Shown here: in pieces, positions 31,074 through 39,771 of the stretch | Numbering within the stretch: the stretch's first letter is position 1 | Layout of the letters: every line of letters starts with the position of its first letter | From: Pedobacter rhodius | Lineage (GTDB): Bacteria; Bacteroidota; Bacteroidia; Sphingobacteriales; Sphingobacteriaceae | NCBI RefSeq assembly: GCF_027213645.1 | Contig: NZ_JAPWGL010000005.1 | Location: 300,892 to 364,891, forward strand | Reading direction: 5' to 3' | DNA length: 64,000 nt | Notes under the pieces: generated by a model | Told to the model about the DNA's origin: nothing | What the model saw: the letters and a program-made list of their open reading frames with translations, nothing else | Databases searched by the model: none | Program-made: the position numbers and the translations under genes

Positions 31074-33359
31074 ATGAAAAAACTATTCATCGCCTTATTA
31101 AGTTTTGCGGTAACAGGAAGTTTCGCACAACAAGTAGGCAAAATTGCCGATCCTGTAGAATGGATTAATCCATTGATGGGTTCGGCATCTAAACCAAGTT
31201 TATCTAATGGTAATACTTACCCGGCGGTTGGTGTGCCCTGGGGTATGAACATGTGGACGCCCCAAACTGGTAAAATGGGTGATGGCTGGGCATATACCTA
31301 CGATGCTGATAAAATTCGCGGGTTTAAACAAACGCATCAGCCGTCTCCATGGATGAATGATTACGGCGCATTTGCAATTATGCCGGTAACCGGTAAATTA
31401 AAATTTGCCGATGAGGAACGTGCAAGTTGGTTCAGCCATAAAGCTGAGGTTTCTAAACCTTATTACTACAGCGTTTATTTAGCTGATGCTGATGTAACAA
31501 CCGAACTTACGCCGACTGAGCGAGCAGCGCAATTCAGGTTTACTTTCCCTAAAACGGATAGTTCTTTTGTGGTAATTGACGCACAGAATAAAGGTTCTTA
31601 TATCAAAATTTTTCCTAAAGAAAGAAAGATTATCGGTTATACCAGTAAATATGCCCGTGGTCCGCTGCCTAAAAACTTTAAAAACTACTTCGTAATTTAT
31701 TTTGATAAGGATTTTGCATTAGCTAAAACCTGGAGCGGTAAAAAATTAGGTGATGATTTAGAGCTGACAAGCGACCATACCGGCGCCGTAATTGGCTTTA
31801 AAACAGTTAAAGGTGAAAAAGTGACCGCTAAAACGGCATCCTCTTTTATCAGTTTTGAACAGGCAGAACTGAACTTAAGGAGAGAATTGGCTAACGATAG
31901 CTTTGATGCAACAAAATCGAAAGCAAAAGCGGTTTGGAATAAAACACTAAGCAAAATTGCCGTCGAAGGTGGCACAATCGACCAAATGCGCACTTTCTAT
32001 TCATGCCTATATCGTACATTATTCTTCCCGAATAAATTATATGAGTTAGATGCCAAAAACCAAATTGTACACTGGAGCCCATATACGGGCGATATCAAAC
32101 CAGGCTATATGTTCGCCGGTACCGGTTTCTGGGATACTTTCAGGGCCTTATACCCATTCTTAAACCTTGTCTATCCTTCGATAAATAAAGAAATGCAGGA
32201 AGGTTTGATTAACGATTACAAAGAAGGTGGTTTCCTGCCCGAGTGGAGCAGTCCGGGTTTCGCGAACATTATGGTCGGTAACAATTCGGCTTCGGTTGTT
32301 TCTGATGCCTACATTAAAGGCCTGCGTGGTTATGATATAAATACCTTATGGGATGCCGTGAAACATGGCGCAAATAACGAAGGCCCTATAGAAGCAGTTG
32401 GCCGTAACGGTGTAAAATATTATAACGAATTAGGTTATGTACCTTTTGATGTTAAAATAAACGAAAATGCTGCGAAGACTTTGGAATATGCTTATGATGA
32501 TTTTGCCATCTATCAGTTAGGAAGAGCTTTGAAACGTCCGGCCTCTGAAATTGAAATCTACAAGAAAAGAGCAATGAATTACAAAAATCTTTTCGATCCG
32601 GCATCTGGCCTGATGCGTGGAAAAAACCAGGATGGCACTTTTCAAAGCCCTTTCAGTCCCTTTAAATGGGGTGGCGCTTTTACCGAAGGGAACAGCTGGC
32701 ACTACACCTGGTCGGTATTTCAGGATATTGATGGTTTAGCCAAATTAATGGGGGGCCACGATAAGTTTGTAACTAAACTGGATTCGGTTTTCTCTTTGCC
32801 CCCGGTATTTGATGAAAGTGCCTATGGTGGTGTAATCCACGAGATTCGCGAAATGCAAATTGCAAACATGGGTCAATATGCACACGGTAATCAACCGATT
32901 CAGCACATGATTTACTTGTACAACTTCGGTGGTGCACCATATAAAACGCAATACTGGGTTCGCGAAACGATGGATAGAATGTACAAAGCAACGCCTGATG
33001 GTTACTGTGGCGATGAAGATAACGGCCAAACTTCTGCATGGTATGTATTCTCGGCAATGGGTTTTTACCCGGTAACACCTGCAACAGATCAGTATGTATT
33101 AGGCGCGCCGTTGTTCAAGAAAATAACCCTGACTTTAGATAATGGAAAAACAGTTGTAATTAATGCGGCTTCAAACAGCTCAGATAATCGTTATGTCCAA
33201 TCGTTACAAATCGATGGGAAACCTTATTCAAAAAACTGGATCAGCCATAGCGGTTTACAAAAAGGAGCGGTACTGAATTTTAATATGACGGCAACACCAA
33301 ATAAAACCAGGGGGTCAAATCCTGCAGATTTCCCTTATTCATTGTCTACAGAAAAATAG
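31074..33359 (+). CDS. GH92 family alpha-mannosidase
   Basis: GH92 enzymes are calcium-dependent inverting exo-alpha-mannosidases acting on N-glycans and fungal mannan. The 761-residue product has a signal peptide (cleavage near SFAQQ, residue 19), the N-terminal beta-sandwich with VEWINPLMGSASKPSLSNGN and GVPWGMNMWTPQ, and the alpha/alpha-barrel with FWDTFRALYPFLNLV, EWSSPGF, IHEIREMQ, MGQYAHGNQPIQHM and GYCGDEDNGQTSAWYVF, the last holding the pair of aspartates that act as catalytic base in known members. No lipobox, so periplasmic. Linkage specificity cannot be read with confidence. It fixes PUL A as mannose-related. Confidence 0.93.
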   Translation: MKKLFIALLSFAVTGSFAQQVGKIADPVEWINPLMGSASKPSLSNGNTYPAVGVPWGMNMWTPQTGKMGDGWAYTYDADKIRGFKQTHQPSPWMNDYGAFAIMPVTGKLKFADEERASWFSHKAEVSKPYYYSVYLADADVTTELTPTERAAQFRFTFPKTDSSFVVIDAQNKGSYIKIFPKERKIIGYTSKYARGPLPKNFKNYFVIYFDKDFALAKTWSGKKLGDDLELTSDHTGAVIGFKTVKGEKVTAKTASSFISFEQAELNLRRELANDSFDATKSKAKAVWNKTLSKIAVEGGTIDQMRTFYSCLYRTLFFPNKLYELDAKNQIVHWSPYTGDIKPGYMFAGTGFWDTFRALYPFLNLVYPSINKEMQEGLINDYKEGGFLPEWSSPGFANIMVGNNSASVVSDAYIKGLRGYDINTLWDAVKHGANNEGPIEAVGRNGVKYYNELGYVPFDVKINENAAKTLEYAYDDFAIYQLGRALKRPASEIEIYKKRAMNYKNLFDPASGLMRGKNQDGTFQSPFSPFKWGGAFTEGNSWHYTWSVFQDIDGLAKLMGGHDKFVTKLDSVFSLPPVFDESAYGGVIHEIREMQIANMGQYAHGNQPIQHMIYLYNFGGAPYKTQYWVRETMDRMYKATPDGYCGDEDNGQTSAWYVFSAMGFYPVTPATDQYVLGAPLFKKITLTLDNGKTVVINAASNSSDNRYVQSLQIDGKPYSKNWISHSGLQKGAVLNFNMTATPNKTRGSNPADFPYSLSTEK

Positions 33360-33491
33360 TAGTAAAATTATTTGTTATTGTGAACTTGTCGGATAACCTT
33401 TGCATTTCAACAAGCTCAAAATAACCAGGATTAATTCATGATTAAAACGAGGGGTTTAAAAAACCAGACAACTATTAACAAAACCAAAATT

Positions 33492-34913
33492 ATGAAGATT
33501 AGCTTATTAAAAACAGGAACCACAGCCTTTACATGGCTAATCGGTACCTGTATGGCATTTGCCCAGCAACCGAATATTCCGCTGACAGATTTATCAGCCT
33601 TTAAAGAACCGGGAAACTCCTGGTCTTTGGTAGGCGATGTAACCGTGGATTTAAATGAGGTTAATTCAATTAAAGGAACAAAAGGGACGGGCATTTTACT
33701 AAACATTTCTGCACCTAAAAAAGTAGGCTTTGATTTAACGACCATTAAAGAATATGGTGATATGGTTTTAGAACTGGATTACCTGACTGCAAAAGGAACG
33801 AATTCAGGTATCTATCTTCAAAATAATTATGAAATCCAGTTAGAAGATTCGTGGACGGTCAGAAACCCGCTTTCTTCAAATAACGGTGGCCTTTATGAGC
33901 GTTGGGATAATGATAAACCCGAAGGCGAAAAAGGTTACGGCGGCGTTGCACCACGTCAGAATGCAAGTAAAGCGCCGGGTTTATGGCAACACCTAAAAAT
34001 CGCTTTTCAGGCACCTAAATTTGATGGTTCTGGAAAGAAAATCGAAAATGCCAGGTTAATCAGCGTTGAATTAAATGGTGTAACCATACACGAAAATGTA
34101 GAACTTTGGGGTGCAACAAGAGGTGGCTATGGAACTGAAAAAGCCTTTGCTCCTTTACGTATACAAGGCGACCATGGTTCTATTGCGTTCAGAAACATTT
34201 CAATAACCGATCTTCCTGCGGCATCTGTACAAAATGGTCGTCGTGGAGGTAATAATGCCGACCCAATTTATGTTGGAGCACCGGTAAATACCATGATTCG
34301 TAGTTTTATAGATGTAATGCCAGGTGTACGCTCAGTACATGCAATTTCAGTGGGCGGTCCTCAGCAAGTTGCATATAGTTATGATTTGGATAACGGCACT
34401 TTATTGCATGGCTGGCATGGTGGTTTCCTTGACGCGACGCCGATGTGGGATGATCGTGGAAACGGAACGTCACGTCCGTTGGGTAGCATAACTCGATTTA
34501 CTAAAAAACCTGTTTTAGCAATTTCAAAATTGGCAACCGCTGATGCTGCATGGGTTACCGATACAACCGGAACTGGTTTTCGCACTAAAGGATACGTAAT
34601 GGATGAGCAGGATCGACCGGAATTTAAGTACATCATTTATGGAACTAAGGTTACCGATGCGGTTAAAGTTTTGGAAAACGGGCAAGGTTTATCAAGGGAG
34701 ATTACCATGGATCAACCTGCAAAAGATTTGTACTTCCTTTTAGGAGAAGTAGCTGATATTAATGAGGTTGCTAAAGGATTATATGTGGTTGATGACAAAT
34801 CTTACTATTTGCAATTCCCGGAAGGACAAAAACCTGTCGTTAGAGACGTTAATGGTAAAAAACAACTGATTATAGCAATCGGAAGCAAATTAAATTATTC
34901 GATTTTATTTTAG
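33492..34913 (+). CDS. DUF1080 (3-keto-disaccharide hydrolase-like) exported protein
   Basis: The 473-residue product has a signal peptide (cleavage near AFAQQ) and a DUF1080 concanavalin-like domain (about 25-235: WSLVGDVTVDLNE, GIYLQNNYEIQLEDSW, HLKIAFQAPKFDGSGKK, GSIAFRNISI). The last half (about 245-473) is a second domain I cannot name: VMPGVRSVHAISVGG, LHGWHGGFLDATPMWDDRGNG. DUF1080 proteins have been linked to 3-keto-glycoside cleavage. I chose ATG at 33492; an upstream frame from 33438 would put 18 charged residues before the signal peptide. The next gene starts 11 bp after the stop, so the two are surely cotranscribed. Confidence 0.86.
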   Translation: MKISLLKTGTTAFTWLIGTCMAFAQQPNIPLTDLSAFKEPGNSWSLVGDVTVDLNEVNSIKGTKGTGILLNISAPKKVGFDLTTIKEYGDMVLELDYLTAKGTNSGIYLQNNYEIQLEDSWTVRNPLSSNNGGLYERWDNDKPEGEKGYGGVAPRQNASKAPGLWQHLKIAFQAPKFDGSGKKIENARLISVELNGVTIHENVELWGATRGGYGTEKAFAPLRIQGDHGSIAFRNISITDLPAASVQNGRRGGNNADPIYVGAPVNTMIRSFIDVMPGVRSVHAISVGGPQQVAYSYDLDNGTLLHGWHGGFLDATPMWDDRGNGTSRPLGSITRFTKKPVLAISKLATADAAWVTDTTGTGFRTKGYVMDEQDRPEFKYIIYGTKVTDAVKVLENGQGLSREITMDQPAKDLYFLLGEVADINEVAKGLYVVDDKSYYLQFPEGQKPVVRDVNGKKQLIIAIGSKLNYSILF

Positions 34914-34924
34914 TCTGAATTACG

Positions 34925-36913
34925 ATGAGATATACATTTAAAACACTGGCAATACTAGCGCTTAGCTTGAGCTTATCAACACTTTTTGCTCAGGAAACGC
35001 CAAAAGAAGAAGATTTTTTCAGAATAAATAAGGTACGCGTTCCAGAAGGAGCGATTTTGGAAGTAGGTGGATTAGTTACTTTACCAAACGGCGATTTAGG
35101 CATTTCTACTCGTAGAGGGGATGTTTGGATAGTTGAAAACCCAACAAGTTTAAAACCTTATTTCCGCAAATTTGCGACAGGCTTACACGAAATTTTAGGT
35201 ATTGCTTATAAAAACGGTGCGATTTACGTTGCACAACGTGGCGAGTTAACCAAGCTGGTTGATAAAAACATGGATGGCAAAGCCGATATTTATGAAACCA
35301 TTTATGCATGGCCTTTAAGCGGCCATTACCATGAATATAGTTTTGGTCCGAAAATAGCTGCCGACGGCTCTTTTCTGGTTACCGCAAACATTGCTTTTGG
35401 CGATGAAGAATGGTGGAGAGGAGAAAGCCGTGTACCCATGCGTGGCTGGGCAATGAACATTACCGAAGATGGTAAAATGACACCTTATGCGGCAGGCTTC
35501 CGTTCCCCTGCAGGTATCGGAATGCTGGATAATCAGTTTTACTATACCGAAAATCAAGGCGATTGGGTTGGATCGGGCGGCTTATGGAAAGTAAATAAAG
35601 GTGATTTTATGGGTCACCCGGCAAGTTTAAAGTGGACTGGCAGATCAGATTCTCCGGTTAAATTAACATCAGACTTTTTCTATTCTAACATTGATGAACG
35701 CCGAATTAAAAATGAGCAGGGCAGGTATATTAAACCTGAAAACAGGATAAACGAAACGTTTAAAACACTTTTTGATATGAAAAAGGTATTCCCTGAACTG
35801 CGTTTGCCATCGGTTTGGTTGCCTTACGGAATTCTGGGTATTTCATCTTCAGAGCCTGTAAAAATTCCGCAAAATACATTTGGCCCATTCGCCGGGCAAA
35901 TTTTAGCTGGCGACCAGGGTATGAGCATTATTTCAAGGATTTTCCTTGAAACGGTAAAAGGTGAGGAACAAGGAGCGGCTTTCTTATTCAGAAAAGGCTT
36001 CCGTTCAGGCGTTTTGCGACTGGCCTGGGGTAATGATGGTTCCTTGTTTGTTGGCGAAACCAACCGCGGCTGGGGTTCGGCGGGCGACGCTAATGAAGGT
36101 TTAGAACGCTTGGTGTATAATGATAAAGTTCCTTTTGAAATGAAGGCCGTACGTTCAATGCCTGATGGTTTCGAAGTTGAATTTACAAAGCCGGTTGACC
36201 GTAAATCGGCAGAAGACCTGGCGTCATATGCAGCAGAAAGCTTTATTTATAAATACCACCCGGTATATGGTTCGCCACCTGTAAATGTAGAAACTTTAAA
36301 AATTACAGGTGTTAAAGTTTCTGAAGATGGCTTAAAAGCAAGACTAATCATTCCGAACCTTCGTCAATACTATATTCATACCTTAACGCTTGATGGTATT
36401 CGGGATAATGAAGGATTTTATTCTTTGGTTCACCCGGTTGCTTATTATACCTTGAATCAGATTGCTGATGGGGAGAAATTATCATTAAGCGAGGTGAGCA
36501 CCAGAAATTCTGAAGCTGGTCCTAAGGCATCTGCAACGCCGGTTAAAAAATCGGCATCGCCCAAAGCTTCTACTGGTATTAAGCCAGAGGCTAAAGGTGC
36601 CGCCGGTTCAACACCTGCGAAACCGGCGACAACAAAAACTGCAGCTTTAAAAACACCATCGTATAAAGAAGTGGAGGGTTTGTTAACTAAAAATACTTGT
36701 CTGGCCTGTCATAACCCAACGAAAAGGCAAATCGGCCCGCCATTTTTAGAAATTGCAAAACGCAAGTATTCAGGAGAAAAAATTTATGCTTTAATTCATA
36801 ATCCCCAGCCACAAAACTGGCCCGGGTATTCTACTGAAATGCCGCCAATGCCACAGGTAACCAAGGCAGAAGCTTTAAAAATTGCCGCCTGGATTAATTC
36901 TTTAGATAAATAA
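34925..36913 (+). CDS. Beta-propeller dehydrogenase-like protein fused to a cytochrome c domain
   Basis: The 662-residue exported protein has a signal peptide (to about residue 22), a six-bladed propeller like PQQ/sorbosone-type dehydrogenases (about 35-400: EVGGLVTLPNGDLGISTRRGDVWIV in pieces, GLHEILGIAYKNGAIYVAQRGEL, GFRSPAGIGM, LRLAWGNDGSLFVGETNRGW), a small beta domain (about 405-510), an Ala/Lys/Pro/Thr-rich linker (about 525-578), and a cytochrome c domain with heme site CLACH (about 591-595) and distal-type methionines in EMPPMP. It could oxidise a sugar or glycoside in the periplasm and pass electrons to the heme. Linkage to DUF1080 (11-bp gap) suggests the two act in series. Confidence 0.83.
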   Translation: MRYTFKTLAILALSLSLSTLFAQETPKEEDFFRINKVRVPEGAILEVGGLVTLPNGDLGISTRRGDVWIVENPTSLKPYFRKFATGLHEILGIAYKNGAIYVAQRGELTKLVDKNMDGKADIYETIYAWPLSGHYHEYSFGPKIAADGSFLVTANIAFGDEEWWRGESRVPMRGWAMNITEDGKMTPYAAGFRSPAGIGMLDNQFYYTENQGDWVGSGGLWKVNKGDFMGHPASLKWTGRSDSPVKLTSDFFYSNIDERRIKNEQGRYIKPENRINETFKTLFDMKKVFPELRLPSVWLPYGILGISSSEPVKIPQNTFGPFAGQILAGDQGMSIISRIFLETVKGEEQGAAFLFRKGFRSGVLRLAWGNDGSLFVGETNRGWGSAGDANEGLERLVYNDKVPFEMKAVRSMPDGFEVEFTKPVDRKSAEDLASYAAESFIYKYHPVYGSPPVNVETLKITGVKVSEDGLKARLIIPNLRQYYIHTLTLDGIRDNEGFYSLVHPVAYYTLNQIADGEKLSLSEVSTRNSEAGPKASATPVKKSASPKASTGIKPEAKGAAGSTPAKPATTKTAALKTPSYKEVEGLLTKNTCLACHNPTKRQIGPPFLEIAKRKYSGEKIYALIHNPQPQNWPGYSTEMPPMPQVTKAEALKIAAWINSLDK

Positions 36914-36936
36914 AAAAAATAGTGTAATTTAAATAA

Positions 36937-36967
36937 ACGGTTGGTGGAAACATCAGCCGTTTTTTGT
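36937..36967 (+). terminator. Terminator at the end of PUL A
   Basis: AACGGTTGGTG and CATCAGCCGTT arms around a GAAA loop (36937-36961), with one mismatch-tolerant inner stem, are followed by a T-run. It ends the transcript of the cytochrome-c fusion gene. Confidence 0.8.
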
Positions 36968-36992
36968 TTTAACCAAGTTGTGAATTGGCTTT

Positions 36993-37070
36993 AAAAAGAA
37001 ACGGGGACTCCGCCGAAGCAGCATCCCCGTCATCTAAATTAACGCTCTCATATACATAAACGTTGTAATT
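36993..37070 (-). ncRNA. Candidate small RNA with seven-codon ORF and terminator, copy 1
   Basis: On the minus strand this 78-nt unit carries ATGTATATGAGAGCG plus TTAATTTAG (37057-37034), a seven-codon frame MYMRALI, then a hairpin CGGGGATGCTGC-TTCG-GCGGAGTCCCCG and a T-rich tail TTTCTTTTT. A second copy at 39577-39654 differs at only three positions. One difference falls in the outer stem and changes U-A to U-G, keeping the pairing. Both copies are antisense to their plus-strand flanking genes and lie in gaps. I know no Rfam family with this shape. It could instead be a non-transcribed repeat. Confidence 0.5.
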
Positions 37071-37120
37071 AGGATTTATTGCCTGGTGGTTAAAATATTT
37101 TTTTATGGCTATTCTTGATT

Positions 37121-37211
37121 TACCGTCATTCTCGCTTATGCGGGAATCTTAAAGCGTAAAAAAGGAATAAGCATTGCATTGGGATTCCCAATTTAATTGG
37201 GAATGACGGTA
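37121..37211. repeat. Palindromic MITE-like element with terminal TACCGTCATT
   Basis: TACCGTCATT (37121-37130) is exactly inverted as AATGACGGTA (37202-37211). Inside are a REP-like word CTCGCTTATGCGGGAATCTTAAAGC and a local hairpin GGGATTCCCAATTTAATTGGG (roughly 37180-37202). The REP-like word recurs at 45372, 45668, 45762 and 61530. No ORF is present. The element could be a small non-autonomous mobile sequence. Confidence 0.6.
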
Positions 37212-37279
37212 AGTCTTATCGAAGTATTAGTATTATCTCGATTTTAGGAAAATAACCAATTATAGATAAACCACCCCGA

Positions 37280-37443
37280 CCCCTCCTTGAAAATAAGGAA
37301 GGGGAGTTAATTGATGATAAGCTTTCCATGAGGCTGTCTTATAAGTAAGAAATGTGATCTTAAGCCAGCTTTCACTGAGCTAAGTCGAAGTGAAGGACTC
37401 TAAGAAACTGCATTTTGGGGCGTTTCGACAGGCTCAACATGAC
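37280..37443. repeat. Cluster of short palindromic repeats upstream of rpiA
   Basis: CCCCTCCTT / AAGGAAGGGG (37280-37304) forms a hairpin; TTCACTGAGC...GTCGAAGTGAA (37371-37394) and TTTCGACAGGCTCAACATGAC (37422-37442) belong to the common Bacteroidota TTCGACA-GCTCA repeat type, related words being seen at 33395, 38735, 46430 and 63770. This accounts for most of the 636-bp gap between PUL A and rpiA; no gene is seen there. Confidence 0.6.
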
Positions 37444-37549
37444 AAAATTAATAGTAAGTTGATTTATGAGACATCATCATTACATGAAAGAAACTTAAAT
37501 GAATTATACATGACTGCTTGTCATTTGATAATTTTCTACTTTTACTTAC

Positions 37550-38239
37550 ATGGAATCTATAAATAAAAGCAAACAGGATGCAGAAAAACTGGCAGCAGCA
37601 AAAGAAGCCGTAAAGTTTATTAAAGATAATGATGTGGTTGGTTTAGGGACTGGTACAACGGCAACTTTTGCAATAAAAGAATTGGCTAAACGCATGCAGG
37701 AGGGTCTTAAAATAAGGGCTGCCGCAAGTTCCATCAAAACAGAAGAACTGGCTATATCTTATGGTATTCCGATATTAAAGTTAGAGACACTAAACTCAAT
37801 TGATATAAGTATAGATGGCGCTGATGAATTTACCACATCACTTAATTTAATTAAAGGTGGCGGTGGTGCCTTATTTCGAGAAAAGATAATTGCTTCCTTA
37901 AGTAAGAATGCCATCATTATAACTGATTCATCTAAAAAAGTAAGTAAGCTTGGTGCATTTACCGTTCCGGTTGAAGTCATTCCGCTCGCATTACAATATG
38001 TATTCAATCAAATTGAGAAACTGCATGGACAGGGTATTCTTCGGGAAAAAGAAGGGAAAAAATTTTTAACAGATAACGGTAATTACATTGTCGATGTCGA
38101 TTTTGGTTTAATCGATAACCCCAAGGAACTTGCATTTGCTTTAAATCAAATTGATGGCTTACTTGCCCATGGTTTATTTATTGGACTAACCTCAAAAGTT
38201 ATAATGGCTAAAGGCGATGAAATTTTAACTTTTGAATAA
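37550..38239 (+). CDS. rpiA: Ribose-5-phosphate isomerase A
   Basis: RpiA interconverts ribose 5-phosphate and ribulose 5-phosphate in the pentose phosphate pathway. The 229-residue product has the family motifs VGLGTGTTATFAI (about 31-43), SIDISIDGADEFT (catalytic-type aspartates, near 83-92), LIKGGGGALFREKI (Glu and Lys, near 100-113) and VDVDFGLIDNPKEL. Length is normal and the active site looks complete. It stands alone between repeat-filled gaps. A weak promoter candidate is TTG at 37518-37520 with TACTTTTA about 16 bp later, close to the start codon. Confidence 0.95.
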   Translation: MESINKSKQDAEKLAAAKEAVKFIKDNDVVGLGTGTTATFAIKELAKRMQEGLKIRAAASSIKTEELAISYGIPILKLETLNSIDISIDGADEFTTSLNLIKGGGGALFREKIIASLSKNAIIITDSSKKVSKLGAFTVPVEVIPLALQYVFNQIEKLHGQGILREKEGKKFLTDNGNYIVDVDFGLIDNPKELAFALNQIDGLLAHGLFIGLTSKVIMAKGDEILTFE

Positions 38240-38308
38240 ATGATCGTCCTTTCGAGGGCTAAATTTATTCCATAAAAATCAATATTAATGACATTTACTA
38301 TTTGCATT

Positions 38309-38372
38309 CCCCTCTTTTAGAGGGGTGCCCGCAGGGCGGGGTGTTTTATTGTCCTGGCCGGACAGGCTTTTT
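38309..38372. repeat. Stacked hairpins downstream of rpiA
   Basis: CCCCTCTTTTAGAGGGG (38309-38325), GCCCGCAGGGC (38327-38337) and CCTGGCCGGACAGG (38353-38366) followed by CTTTTTTTG are three consecutive palindromes. The last can act as a terminator on the plus strand. The rest of the 857-bp gap to 39097 holds AT-rich DNA and TTCGAC-type repeats (38720-38830); I see no gene in it. Confidence 0.65.
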
Positions 38373-39096
38373 TGTTTTTCAGAGAAGTTTATATTTTTAT
38401 TGGTCTTCAAGCTTGCTTCGCAGGTTTGGCAACAAAAGAAACAAAACCGAGCATTTTGCGAGCTCATTAATACAATTAAAAACAATGATAACTAATTAAT
38501 AATTGCCGGCTGAAAATTATTCATAAGTATTTATTGTTTTAATAGGTATTCATGAGGGCTACGCCGTTTTTGTATTTAAGGTTGTGCTTTGGCTTGGATA
38601 ATACATCCCCAAAAATTTATTAGGCCGGTTTAAAGCAGAACGGAGAATCAGTACTTTGGCCTTATAAACACAAATAGCCCATAATTTGATGTATTTAAGT
38701 AAGTTAACAATAACGTCAATTGTAGCGAAATGCAACGAAGTCGAGAAATCTGTTGAAGATCTCTCCGTTTCGCTACGCTTCATCCGATGGCTATCGAATC
38801 AAGATGACGAATTTCTTTTGATCTGTCAATGGTAGCGCAGCCGGAAAATCTTTGTAATAGGCACGAAGTTTCTGTGAATCAAAATCTTTTTGATATAATA
38901 GATTGCTTCGTTGGTTGAAAAAGTCTCCTCGCAATGGCGATTTTGAAATTCACCGACATTTTTATGTCTTGTAAAATTTGCTGAATATTTTCACCGATAC
39001 TTTTACTTCACCCACCGATAAACTAAATCCGTTTAAGGAAAAGCCATTTTTCCGCCTTCACTTTCGTGATACATTTGATATATAAAAACAAAGGTC

Positions 39097-39483
39097 ATGG
39101 AAAATCTAATCAAAAAAAATCACGCAGATAAACAAATGGGTTTAGGCATTTTAATTGTTGTAATCGGTTCGGTCGCTTTATTGAGAAGTTCAGGTTTAGC
39201 TATTCCACATTGGATATTAAGCTGGCACACGGTTATGTTAGGTGCAGGTTTGTGGATTGGCTATCGCAAAAATTTTCAAGGCGGAGGCTGGTTAGCGTTA
39301 ACCATTATTGGTGCAATTTTTACGCTGCAAGACATTACAATTATGGATTTCGAACTATCGAAAATTACAACAGCCCTACTGTTAATCGGCTTAGGTTTAT
39401 GGGTAATTTTAAAACCAAAAAAATATAAAACTTTTAACAATGATTTTCGTTGTACGAATGAAATACATGAAACGAAAAATTAA
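39097..39483 (+). CDS. Small four-helix membrane protein, LiaF-like transmembrane domain
   Basis: The 128-residue product has four hydrophobic segments (about 15-33 GLGILIVVIGSVALLRSSG; 40-55; 63-80 GGWLALTIIGAIFTLQDIT; 88-105 TTALLLIGLGLWVILKP) and a short polar tail. Pairs of helices with a GxGLW-type ending resemble the N-terminal membrane domain of LiaF/DUF5668 proteins, which often sit next to cell-envelope stress genes. No C-terminal domain follows, and no such regulator is nearby. A clean terminator follows. Confidence 0.7.
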   Translation: MENLIKKNHADKQMGLGILIVVIGSVALLRSSGLAIPHWILSWHTVMLGAGLWIGYRKNFQGGGWLALTIIGAIFTLQDITIMDFELSKITTALLLIGLGLWVILKPKKYKTFNNDFRCTNEIHETKN

Positions 39484-39508
39484 AAATTCTTAACTCCATC
39501 ATATATCT

Positions 39509-39545
39509 GAAAGGGACATTTTTTTAAACATGTCCCTTTCTTATT
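39509..39545 (+). terminator. Terminator after the LiaF-like gene
   Basis: GAAAGGGACA (39509-39518) pairs perfectly with TGTCCCTTTC (39531-39540), a 10-bp stem with a T-rich loop and a TTATTTT tail. Confidence 0.88.
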
Positions 39546-39576
39546 TTAAGAAAAATTCAGAAACGGTATATTGATA

Positions 39577-39654
39577 AAAAAGAAACGGGGATTCCGCCGA
39601 AGCAGCATCCCCGTCATCTAAATTAACGCTCTCATATACATAAACGCTGTGATT
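39577..39654 (-). ncRNA. Candidate small RNA with seven-codon ORF and terminator, copy 2
   Basis: This is the second copy of the unit at 36993-37070, 75 of 78 positions identical, with weaker likeness running about 12-20 bp further on its upstream side. The MYMRALI frame (39641-39618) is unchanged. The outer stem here is CGGGGAT / ATCCCCG, fully Watson-Crick, around an inner CTGC-TTCG-GCGG stem, then TTTCTTTTTT. It lies 32 bp after a plus-strand terminator and more than 100 bp before the next gene, so it is not part of either neighbour's transcript. Confidence 0.5.
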
Positions 39655-39727
39655 CGATATTATTGTGTTGAGTTTAATTTTTTTTCACTTTGTCATATCC
39701 GGCCCTCAATAATGTCGCTTTTGCCTG

Positions 39728-39757
39728 TTGCGTAATTTTCTATGTTGATGTATTTTG
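39728..39757 (+). promoter_or_regulatory. Candidate Bacteroidota promoter for the GyrI-like gene
   Basis: TTG at 39728-39730, a 20-bp spacer, then TATTTTG at 39751-39757 fits the -33/-7 pattern of Bacteroidota with one base missing in the -7 box. The start codon is 14 bp downstream. Confidence 0.4.
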
Positions 39758-39771
39758 CATAAAAAAGCGAT

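Noticed and set aside
33395..33475. A sixth LacI operator upstream of the DUF1080 gene
   Set aside because: TTAAAACGAGGGGTTTAAAA has the half-sites but a longer, asymmetric centre, so it does not fit the 12-bp pattern.
38285..38783. Several 65-75-codon frames in the gap after rpiA
   Set aside because: They are built from stacked palindromes and TTCGAC repeats and lack any family resemblance.
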